Source of the DNA: a virus
DNA length: 64,000 bases
Reading direction: 5' to 3' (one strand)
IMG/VR virus record: IMGVR_UViG_3300007619_000129
Span: 24,567-88,566 of that record
The notes beneath the pieces are model-generated. The model saw nothing but the letters and a program-made list of their open reading frames with translations, had not been told where the DNA came from and searched no databases. Shown here in pieces: positions 1 through 7,450 of this stretch (within the stretch, counting starts at the first letter, position 1; every line of letters begins with the position of its first letter). A program made the position numbers and the translations under genes.

Positions 1-1010
1 TTTAGTGTAAAAGGTCCATTTAGATCTGGTCTTCCAAACTCCCCCAAAATAAATGGTCCTCTTGGGGGAATTGAATTTTTTTCACTGTTTGGACTAACAA
101 CTAAACTTAATAAAGAAACTAATGAAGCAGCAACAATTCTAAGAGAAACAATTAGAATTCCACTCAACGCAAGCATGCTTAAGGGAGCAAACCCATCAAA
201 AGGTTCTGCATAATTGTTCAATTGCCCCCATGATCCCATTCCCTTATTTTCTTTTAGATCTCCTTCTAGTCTTGATTTGCTAGGGGCTCCAAAAGCATTT
301 TCAGCATACATATCTTGTGAAGATAATTTTGTTGCTCCCAATTGTGCTTCTCCCGGAATAAGAGAGCCAACACCTGATACAAAGTCATCTGGATCTCCTT
401 CAAGAAAATTTCCAACAGCTTTTATTGCCATAGATTTGGAAACTTTGGACAATTGTTCAAATGTTATATCTTTTCCTTTAGGGTTATAAACACCAAGTTG
501 GTTTTGCTCAACTGCAACCACGTCAGGTGCTTCCCCTTCAGAAACATAGGGACTTTCACCTGATGGGTTAAATCTATTATTTGTCAAAACAGAAGATACT
601 GCTCTTTGAATCTTTCCCTTGGGAAGGGGGGCAGTATTTGAGCCGTTTTTATTTGTATTTCCTGAAATCTTTCGTAAAGTATCGTGACCATCCTTACCTT
701 TTTCAACAAAATCCGAAACTGAAGGCTTGAAAACTAACCCACTATCAGAAATACCATTTAAGTGGTGGTCATTAGGAGCAAATGATTCTTTGGCTCCATT
801 TTGTGGTTGTGAGAACGTATCTAATGTTGATTTTTTTGACCCTTCTTTGAGAACAAATCTATTATTTCCTTCTTTCGTTAAACAACTAAGATAATCCCCA
901 ATAGTTTTTTTAGTTGTTTCATGAAAATCATCTCCTTCTCTAAGAAGACCTTCAGGTCCACTACCCTCAAGAACAGCATCAACGCCGTTTATGTCAATAT
1001 CTCTAGCCAC
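1..1010 (-). CDS. Large structural protein, 5' part only (runs off left edge)
   Basis: The frame is open from a GTG at 1010 to the window edge, giving about 336 residues without a stop. The GTG overlaps the stop of the preceding gene by eight bases, so translation is probably coupled. The protein begins MARDIDINGVDAVLEG if GTG is read as Met. It is polar and Gly/Ser/Asn-rich for about 270 residues, then has a strongly hydrophobic stretch at about residues 273-305 (LALSGILIVSLRIVAASLVS) that could cross a membrane. Its place directly after the tape measure suggests a tail-tip, baseplate or DNA-ejection role. No family was recognised and the C-terminus is outside the window. Confidence 0.7.
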   Translation of the reverse strand, partial: MARDIDINGVDAVLEGSGPEGLLREGDDFHETTKKTIGDYLSCLTKEGNNRFVLKEGSKKSTLDTFSQPQNGAKESFAPNDHHLNGISDSGLVFKPSVSDFVEKGKDGHDTLRKISGNTNKNGSNTAPLPKGKIQRAVSSVLTNNRFNPSGESPYVSEGEAPDVVAVEQNQLGVYNPKGKDITFEQLSKVSKSMAIKAVGNFLEGDPDDFVSGVGSLIPGEAQLGATKLSSQDMYAENAFGAPSKSRLEGDLKENKGMGSWGQLNNYAEPFDGFAPLSMLALSGILIVSLRIVAASLVSLLSLVVSPNSEKNSIPPRGPFILGEFGRPDLNGPFTL

Positions 1011-1239
1011 CTCTCTTAATAAAATCTCCTAATGTCTTTTTTGAATATATTTTTTTCAATTCTTCTGAAACTCTGGCATTGCCAAGTGCAGTTGATAATG
1101 GATTTAATAATCCACTTTCTAAAGTTTCCATAAATCTTTTCATTTGCTCTTCTACTACTTCTCTTTCTTTTTCTGATAATCCCTCTATTATTTCTTTATA
1201 TTTGTTATCATTAAGTAGTTGTCTGTATAAATCTGTCAT
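1003..1239 (-). CDS. Small protein after tape measure, unknown function
   Basis: A 78-residue charged protein beginning MTDLYRQLLNDNKYKEIIEG. Its ATG overlaps the stop of the tape-measure gene by four bases (ATGA), and its own stop overlaps the next start, so it sits inside a tightly coupled tail operon. The composition is mostly helical, with a Glu/Lys-rich middle (EKEREVVEEQMKRFMETLES) that could form a short coiled coil. No motif identifies it. A tail-assembly helper is possible from position alone. Confidence 0.75.
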   Translation of the reverse strand: MTDLYRQLLNDNKYKEIIEGLSEKEREVVEEQMKRFMETLESGLLNPLSTALGNARVSEELKKIYSKKTLGDFIKRGG

Positions 1240-4200
1240 TTTTGCATCCTTGGCCCAGCAGCAACTCTACCAGTCTCTAAAGTAGCATCAGCTACCTTTT
1301 TTGCATCCATTGAAACATTAATATGAAAATGTTGATGAATTTGACCCTGTTTTATTGTAAACTCTTCAGTAGCACCCATCCCAAGCGCTTTTCCCAATTC
1401 TCTAAGCTTAACAGAAGCATTTAGCGCCTTTAAATTGCTCAATTGTTCTGAAACTTCATTGGCTATAGTCACCATATTCGTAATTCCTTTCACAACTGGA
1501 GCCTCTAGTGCAGATGCGTCACCAGCAAACACTGATACCTGTTGAGCAATACTATTAATCGTTGCCTCTACATCTCCTATTCTTTTTACTACTTTTTCTT
1601 TATTAAATTTTGCTCCCTCAATCGTTTTCATTGAATTGGAAATATCAGCAACCCTTTTTGCCTTATCGGACAATCCAGACCCTTCAGATCCAAACTCTTT
1701 CCCTTTTGCTACAGGTTTCTTTCCTAATGATTCTAAATTCTTTTTCTTTTCTTCTTCTCTTGCAATATTTTTAAGCTCACTATTAACGTCCATTAAAACA
1801 GTTCCGCGCTTCCTAAGCTCTTCATTTATTCTTTCTTCAATTTTTATACGATCTTCAGCACTTGCCTTTCCACCACGACCAAGCTTGATTCCTTCTCTCT
1901 CTACAATCTGTCTGCTTAATTCGGCTTTAAGCTGGTCTTGTTTGAATCGGACTGCTTGTAAGGCTATTTTTCTATCCTTTAAAGATAAATCAATGTTTGT
2001 ATTAAGAACACTTTGAATTCCACTCAATGCATCCTTTTCTTTACTTCTTAATGCATTAGACAATTCTTGATTTTTTACAATTGATGCTTGTTTTGAAATA
2101 AAATCAGGCATTCCAGCTTGCATTTTAGAAATGGCATCATTTACATTTTTTCTTAAATTTTCTGTTTGTCCAGTAATCCACCCAACCAACTTATCAATTT
2201 GCTTATCAAGCCCAGTTGCTTCAAGTAACCAAGAGGTTCCAAAATAAGCCGCCAACCCAACACCAATAGCCGATGCTATCGTAGCACCAAGAGTTCCCAA
2301 AATAGCTGTTAGTCCCCTAAATAATAATGACCCTATTGATTTACCTGCCATAAGAAATTTTCCACCAGTCTTTTTTGCTATACCAGAAAATGAATCAGTT
2401 ATTTTCTTAGCCATAGAAGAGTTTGTTATCTTTTTAAGAATCCCATCATTCATATTCTCTCCAACGACTTCTCCAATTTTTGATCCTGTTTTAGACTTTA
2501 AGACATGAGACCCTATTCCCAAAGCAACTTTTGACATCATGTGTATTCCTGAAGCTATGACAGCTTTTATAATAGATGGACCAAATAATATTAAAGATAT
2601 TATTTGTCCCACTTCATCAAAAGCAAGAAATTTCATTCCCTTCTTTATCAAGCCCCATATACCCTGATTGTCTGTTATCTCATTCCATTTTTTTATTGCG
2701 AACTTCTTAACCTTATTCCACAATATACCGAACAAAGTTTGTGTAGCATCAACAAGAGCACCCCAAGATTTTCCCAAAGCTTCTTTAATTGCATCAATAA
2801 GTTTTCCAACCATTGTTTTTGAACCATCTTTTGCCTCTCCAAAAATTTTCATAAAAGCATCTGTAAATGGTGCTGGATCTAATACAACTTTTGTTATTTT
2901 TTTTATCCAGAAAGTGAATTGATCCATTATTAGTCGTAATCCCTGTAACGCGATACTTCCGATCGCCTTAAATATCCTTTTAAATCCAGAAACTATCTTT
3001 CCTGCTGGAGTTGTTTCCTTTCCTATTAACATTTTGAATGATTTTCGTAAGTTTTCAAAGAACCTACCTAAAGCATTTGAAGCCAATTTTGGATCTCCAA
3101 GATCTGAAAATAGTTGTCTAAAGTCATTTACAAATTCTTGAAAAGGACCAATATTCATAAAGTCCCTTGAACCTTTCATGGTTGCAAAGAATTCTTTAAG
3201 TCCCTCTAAAGCAGTAGCAACACCAGGGAATAATTTTGCAAAAGCACGACCAACTCTTCGACCAGCCCTTTCGGCAGCCCATAAAGATCTTTTAATGTTT
3301 CTAATCATCTTCCAAAAGTCTCTAGTCCAAAAAAGACCTTTTCTAAATCCCATCATGAATCTTTGAAAAAACCCACCTTGTCTATTTCCTTGCTTTACTA
3401 ATCTCTCAATTGAATTAGTCAAACCTTTCAAAGCTTCAGCTTGACTTAATTGTGATTTTTCAGCATCCGCAGAAGCATTCTGCACTTCTTGATAACTTAA
3501 TGCTTGATTTTTGGCTGCAAATGTAGCTTCAAGAGAAGCTCCCTCTAATCCAGTAGTTTGTGCTAATAAATTTCTTTCTTGCCTTGTCATTCCTTCAATG
3601 CTTTTTCCAGCATCAAAAAATGACTTACGTAACATGTCAATTCTTTCTCCAGGATCTTGAGCTTTCATCATTTCAAAAGCATCAATATTGAGTCCAAATG
3701 ATTGAGCTAATTTTGCAGCACTTTCAGCTGCATCTTCAAAATTATCAAACTTATCAACAATGCCAAGAAGCTCTTTGAAATCTGCACCTAATTTTCTCGC
3801 AAAAACCGATAATGATGCCATTTGTTTGGTTCCAACACTTCCAAACGTTTTAAAATCTAAAACCATTTCCGATATGTCTCTAGCGATCACTTTTTGATCA
3901 ATTCCAAACCTCTTTCCCATTTGAAGAGATTGGTTTGCAACCATTCTTTGTGAATCAGCTAATGTTGTAAAATGTTTATTGGCAAATATAGCCATGGCGC
4001 CCATTGCCTCATTTGTCATTCCCAACCCCTTTTGGAATTGCAAAACAGCTTCAGCATTTCTATAAATTTCACCACTAAATTGGTGAGCCACTGCCCCCAT
4101 GTCCGTCATTAACTCTCTAACTAAATTTAGTCTTTCATATAAAAGACCAAAAACCCTATACGATCTAAGTCCAGTACCTTCAAGAGACCCCCTCAATTGT

Positions 4201-4814
4201 CGTGAAGCCCCAATTACATCCTTTGATACACCTGTTCGGAAATCACCAAATTGTTTTCTGATATCCTCAAACGCTTGCATTAGCTGCGTTCCGCCATGAA
4301 AAGAATTGGCAATATCTACAAGTCCATTAAATATTTTAATTGGTATAGCCAAAATAGCTTTACCAATACTAAAAACAGTACCAGCCAACTCTCCCGCAAG
4401 ACCAATAATTGTTTTAAGTGTTTTTCCAATAAATCCACCAGTCTCAAACATTCCAGAAGCAAACGCTCCCCACCCAACAGCTAAAGTGCTTGTCTCTCTA
4501 TTTGCTTGTTCTAATGACTCAACCCAATCAGAAATCGTACTAGTCTCAAAAGATTCTCTAATTTTTTCTTCTAATTCTTCGTGAAGATCTTTTTGCTCCT
4601 CAATCTTTTCAGTTCCTTCCTGTACCGATTTATTAAAGTCTCTCGTTTGTTTTGTAGAATCATCAGGAAAATTAATTTTAGAAATTGACTCCCTAATCCG
4701 TTCAGCCATATCAGATTGACTCTCAAGCTCTTTAGTTTGTTTTTCTAAAAGCTTTTGCCTTTCCCTCATTGCCTCATTAATCTGTTGCTGAAGCTTTAGA
4801 TTGTCTACTGCCAT
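1236..4814 (-). CDS. Tail tape measure-like protein
   Basis: At 1192 residues this is the longest gene of the tail cluster. The first 90 residues are strongly charged and heptad-like (QQQINEAMRERQKLLEKQTK), as in a coiled coil. Hydrophobic helices follow at about 110-175, again in the middle (LILFGPSIIKAVIASGIHMM) and near 830-880 (LGATIASAIGVGLAAYFGTS), with long amphipathic helices between. This pattern of coiled coil plus membrane-active segments is typical of tape measures, which set tail length and are ejected during infection. T4 gp29 is about half this length, so a longer tail is likely if the call is right. Its place after tube and hub-assembly genes supports the assignment. A large ejected or baseplate protein is the alternative. 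Confidence 0.7.
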   Translation of the reverse strand: MAVDNLKLQQQINEAMRERQKLLEKQTKELESQSDMAERIRESISKINFPDDSTKQTRDFNKSVQEGTEKIEEQKDLHEELEEKIRESFETSTISDWVESLEQANRETSTLAVGWGAFASGMFETGGFIGKTLKTIIGLAGELAGTVFSIGKAILAIPIKIFNGLVDIANSFHGGTQLMQAFEDIRKQFGDFRTGVSKDVIGASRQLRGSLEGTGLRSYRVFGLLYERLNLVRELMTDMGAVAHQFSGEIYRNAEAVLQFQKGLGMTNEAMGAMAIFANKHFTTLADSQRMVANQSLQMGKRFGIDQKVIARDISEMVLDFKTFGSVGTKQMASLSVFARKLGADFKELLGIVDKFDNFEDAAESAAKLAQSFGLNIDAFEMMKAQDPGERIDMLRKSFFDAGKSIEGMTRQERNLLAQTTGLEGASLEATFAAKNQALSYQEVQNASADAEKSQLSQAEALKGLTNSIERLVKQGNRQGGFFQRFMMGFRKGLFWTRDFWKMIRNIKRSLWAAERAGRRVGRAFAKLFPGVATALEGLKEFFATMKGSRDFMNIGPFQEFVNDFRQLFSDLGDPKLASNALGRFFENLRKSFKMLIGKETTPAGKIVSGFKRIFKAIGSIALQGLRLIMDQFTFWIKKITKVVLDPAPFTDAFMKIFGEAKDGSKTMVGKLIDAIKEALGKSWGALVDATQTLFGILWNKVKKFAIKKWNEITDNQGIWGLIKKGMKFLAFDEVGQIISLILFGPSIIKAVIASGIHMMSKVALGIGSHVLKSKTGSKIGEVVGENMNDGILKKITNSSMAKKITDSFSGIAKKTGGKFLMAGKSIGSLLFRGLTAILGTLGATIASAIGVGLAAYFGTSWLLEATGLDKQIDKLVGWITGQTENLRKNVNDAISKMQAGMPDFISKQASIVKNQELSNALRSKEKDALSGIQSVLNTNIDLSLKDRKIALQAVRFKQDQLKAELSRQIVEREGIKLGRGGKASAEDRIKIEERINEELRKRGTVLMDVNSELKNIAREEEKKKNLESLGKKPVAKGKEFGSEGSGLSDKAKRVADISNSMKTIEGAKFNKEKVVKRIGDVEATINSIAQQVSVFAGDASALEAPVVKGITNMVTIANEVSEQLSNLKALNASVKLRELGKALGMGATEEFTIKQGQIHQHFHINVSMDAKKVADATLETGRVAAGPRMQK

Positions 4815-4867
4815 CTATTATTACACTCGTCTGTTTACTGTTTATTATCTGTTAAAAATAAAAAATA

Positions 4868-5230
4868 TTACTTAAGGGGCCAGGGTATTCCAAGAACCCT
4901 TTCAAATTCTCTTCCCTTAAGTCTTGAAAGGTTTAGTAAATTCATTACACTTTTTACAGTTGCTCCAGGCTTTTTTAATTCATCCTGAAACCTTCTCGAG
5001 GATCTAAGAGCATTCGCAATAGCTGTAACTTCCTGTTGAGTACCACGAACTCTCAAGTTAGAGGCTTTACCCACCATCCAAGCAGCTAATCCACCTAAAA
5101 ATATCTTTCCTGTAGTGCTTAATTGAATTCCTTCTTCAATTAAATTGTTTTTTTTGTCTTTTTTAGATTCTTCTAAAGACTCTTTGCGATCCTCAACCAT
5201 TAAAAATGGAAATTCACTTGATATGGGCAT
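4868..5230 (-). CDS. Small protein with one hydrophobic segment, unknown
   Basis: A 120-residue protein. The ATG follows a clear TAGGAG ribosome binding site five bases upstream. The N-terminal 35 residues are acidic and Lys-rich, followed by a hydrophobic segment (TGKIFLGGLAAWMVGKA) and a basic helical C-terminus ending GIPWPLK. It lies between the hub-assembly genes and the tape measure. A TATTTAT box is found 17 bases before the start (5248-5254). No family was recognised; a small tail-assembly factor is the likely role from context. Confidence 0.75.
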   Translation of the reverse strand: MPISSEFPFLMVEDRKESLEESKKDKKNNLIEEGIQLSTTGKIFLGGLAAWMVGKASNLRVRGTQQEVTAIANALRSSRRFQDELKKPGATVKSVMNLLNLSRLKGREFERVLGIPWPLK

Positions 5231-5263
5231 TATTGTTCTCCTACGAAATAAATATGCCTAATG

Positions 5264-5509
5264 TCAAAAGTTAATTTGCTTCATATTTTCATAAATGGGG
5301 TTATTTTTTGGTTTTTTGTCAGAATTTTCAGAATCGTTATCTTCTGGGTTGTTTTCGTCACTATTTTGTTTTTTTCTTTCTTTCGCTATTCTGTCCAAAA
5401 ACCATCTTCTCGCATTGATCGGCAATTTATAGGCTTCTGTATACGAAAAATGTCCATATTCCATTAATAAAAAAATTGGCTCCCAAAATATTTCTTTATT
5501 CGGTGGCAT
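5264..5509 (-). CDS. gp51-like small baseplate hub assembly protein (tentative)
   Basis: An 81-residue protein whose ATG lies inside the end of the preceding gene (14-base overlap), so it is likely translated by coupling. The N-terminal half, EIFWEPIFLLMEYGHFSYTE followed by AYKLPINARRWFLDRI, has the aromatic pattern of small proteins that follow the gp26-like gene in T4-like phages and act as gp51-type hub assembly catalysts. The C-terminal half is Asn/Asp/Lys-rich and probably disordered. The match is by pattern only. A tail-assembly chaperone is an alternative. Confidence 0.6.
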   Translation of the reverse strand: MPPNKEIFWEPIFLLMEYGHFSYTEAYKLPINARRWFLDRIAKERKKQNSDENNPEDNDSENSDKKPKNNPIYENMKQINF

Positions 5510-6341
5510 TTGGATAAAGAAAGTCGATGCCTAACGGCATCACAACCTCCTCTACATGAGTACATTCAGGACATTCAACTGATTGTTTCATATCAATACC
5601 TGGTTCATTATCTTGCATATATCTTCTAAGTGCAGAGGAATCCATAGCTCTCATTCTTCTTATCTTCTTTTCTAATTGTATTTTATTCTCAATGTTACCA
5701 ATTTTTACAATAGAATATCTCAATTTATCAGTTACATTTTCTTCTTTTCGGCTTTTTCCAAGGATTTTGCGCATTCTTTCTTTTGCTGTTGATATATCGT
5801 CCTGATCTTTAACTGTCAAAAATTTGAAAATAACCTTCTCTTTAGAAACAGGAAGTGTATATTCAAATAAATTTTTTCCTACCTCTACGGGACTTATTTT
5901 TAATCTTTTAAGTTCCAATTCGTCTAATCTGAAGGTATGTTCATATATCTCTCCACAAGAAGAACACTCAACTCTTCCAGGATACTCAGAACCATATCCA
6001 ATAATTCTCAAACCAACCAAAAGAGCATTATGATCTCCTGCAATTAAGTCAGCATGATTTACTGTTTTATCTAAAACACAAGAACTAACAAGCTCTTCTA
6101 ATACTGTTCCTCTTTTCATATATGCTGGATTAGTAAGAATGTTTTCTTCTTCTGCTGTCATAACTTTTACTGGGAGAGATTCTCTTTTGTGTAATGAAGT
6201 GCCAGATTCATATATAACACCATTTGATGGTAATGGAATGTCCTCATAAGGAATCTCTTCCTCTTCACTAGTCACTTTATTTACCGGAGGAGATCCGCCA
6301 AAAGCTACTGCATTTTTTTCTTGTCGTTCTTCATTTTCCAT
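5496..6341 (-). CDS. gp26-like baseplate hub assembly protein with zinc-binding pairs
   Basis: The protein is 281 residues from the ATG at 6341, which has AAGGA nine bases upstream; a TTG two codons earlier is less likely. The first 50 residues are acidic and Pro-rich. Two Cys pairs, CSSCGEIYEH in the middle and CPECTHVEEVVMPLGIDFLY at the end, look like the halves of one zinc site. Zinc-type CxxC pairs with an Asp-Phe-Leu-Tyr-Pro ending are what I recall of the T4 gp26-type baseplate hub assembly family. It sits between tail tube and tape measure, where such a gene is expected. Confidence 0.65.
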   Translation of the reverse strand: MENEERQEKNAVAFGGSPPVNKVTSEEEEIPYEDIPLPSNGVIYESGTSLHKRESLPVKVMTAEEENILTNPAYMKRGTVLEELVSSCVLDKTVNHADLIAGDHNALLVGLRIIGYGSEYPGRVECSSCGEIYEHTFRLDELELKRLKISPVEVGKNLFEYTLPVSKEKVIFKFLTVKDQDDISTAKERMRKILGKSRKEENVTDKLRYSIVKIGNIENKIQLEKKIRRMRAMDSSALRRYMQDNEPGIDMKQSVECPECTHVEEVVMPLGIDFLYPNATE

Positions 6342-6463
6342 ATACAAAAATCCTTATTAAACAATAAATTATAGACCTACTATACATTCTATAATATTGA
6401 ATATAATCTGTTAAATCTTTTACTTTAATGACTCAACAATTCTAACTATATCAAAAACAAAAA

Positions 6464-6841
6464 TTATGGAATTTCCCATTTTATATAAGATTCTTTCTCT
6501 GGTAGTACAATAATCCCCCTCACCATTCCATTTCCAACATCTTTCATATCAATACTTTCAGGGGATAATCCAATACGAGACCAAGCACCATCCAACAAAT
6601 TTTTAAGTCCTCTCAAAACGCTGTTTTTTATAGAGACCTCTCTTCTTCCTGGTAGATGAGCGTCTTTTCTTTGTATTATTATACTATATGTGGCTGGACC
6701 CATTTCTTCAAATTTATATATGCTCCAACCATATTCATCAATAGCTAAGCCAGATTCGTCAATAGCATTTGATATTTTTTCCTGTAAATTATTCTGTTCT
6801 TTTATAACAAACCTAACAATTTTTTTTAGCGTTTCTCTCAT
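6464..6841 (-). CDS. Unknown 125-residue protein
   Basis: Begins MRETLKKIVRFVIKEQ, a basic amphipathic helix that resembles short N-terminal helices on several other proteins in this window. The rest reads as a compact alpha/beta domain (YSIIIQRKDAHLPGRREVSI, then GMVRGIIVLPEKESYIKWEI). It lies between the tail tube gene and the gp26-like gene. A hairpin with an 11-bp stem (6852-6883) lies just before the ATG and contains an AAGGAG sequence in its proximal arm. The function is unknown; a tail or virion-internal protein fits the position. Confidence 0.75.
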   Translation of the reverse strand: MRETLKKIVRFVIKEQNNLQEKISNAIDESGLAIDEYGWSIYKFEEMGPATYSIIIQRKDAHLPGRREVSIKNSVLRGLKNLLDGAWSRIGLSPESIDMKDVGNGMVRGIIVLPEKESYIKWEIP

Positions 6842-6851
6842 CTTAAAATAA

Positions 6852-6883
6852 ATAATCTCCTTAAATCAATTCAAGGAGATTAT
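6852..6883 (-). promoter_or_regulatory. Intergenic hairpin carrying AAGGAG before the 125-residue gene
   Basis: Eleven bases (6852-6862) are perfectly complementary to 6873-6883, with a 10-base loop. On the transcribed strand the arm nearest the gene contains AAGGAG, about 15 bases before the ATG. It follows the tail tube gene, with a T-rich but interrupted tail. It could stabilise tube mRNA, act as a weak attenuator, or mask a ribosome site. The structure is seen in the sequence; its function is inferred. Confidence 0.55.
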
Positions 6884-6899
6884 AGAAACTAAAAATATA

Positions 6900-7388
6900 T
6901 TAATATTGCAAAATCCACTTATCGGCTTGGATAACTAAAGCAATATCTTGAGCATCACTCGATGAATAGTCTAAATCGTTGAAATTAGCATCTTCGACCC
7001 AAGCTCCCCTTCCGTCCCACAGTTCTACAACATTGCCCATTGGATCAAGCAATTTCATTTGAATATTTCTTTTATAAAAATCGGCATAACCATCTCGTCC
7101 CGATACTGCTTCGCTTGTCAACCTTAGCCATTCCATCAATTGTTGTGCTCCTGATGGTGAAATAGCATCATACATTGTTACTGATACTGTATCAAAACTC
7201 CTTTTTCCAGCGAGCCATCTTTTATCATTGATATAATCAATTGTTATTTTTTCATGAGTAATATGTGGCCTTGCTGCTGTTTTCATCAAATAAGCATCAA
7301 TTCCTTCAATTTGAAAAATCCATCGATATTTTCTTTTTGGCTCATATCGATTAGCCAACATATCAGTAACTCCAAGTGTTTCAACCAT
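6900..7388 (-). CDS. Tail tube protein (T4 gp19-like)
   Basis: 162 residues, close to T4 gp19 in length. It forms the inner tube of the contractile tail. The pattern RWIFQIEGIDAYLMKTAARP near the N-terminus, VTMYDAISPSGAQQLMEWL in the middle and a C-terminal beta-rich DIALVIQADKWILQY fit the gp19 tube fold. CGGAG lies about 11 bases before the ATG. It follows two sheath genes, as gp19 follows gp18 in T4. A shorter, diverged relative lies at 27581-27976 in the head module. Confidence 0.88.
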   Translation of the reverse strand: MVETLGVTDMLANRYEPKRKYRWIFQIEGIDAYLMKTAARPHITHEKITIDYINDKRWLAGKRSFDTVSVTMYDAISPSGAQQLMEWLRLTSEAVSGRDGYADFYKRNIQMKLLDPMGNVVELWDGRGAWVEDANFNDLDYSSSDAQDIALVIQADKWILQY

Positions 7389-7450
7389 AATAAAAAACTC
7401 CGCTATTATTAACTAACTATCATATAATATAAAATATTACCCAAACAAAC

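Noticed and set aside
5264-6341. A programmed frameshift joining the two hub-assembly genes, as in lambda-type tail chaperones
   Set aside because: The second gene has its own ATG within the overlap and no slippery heptamer was noticed; T4-like phages do not normally use one here.
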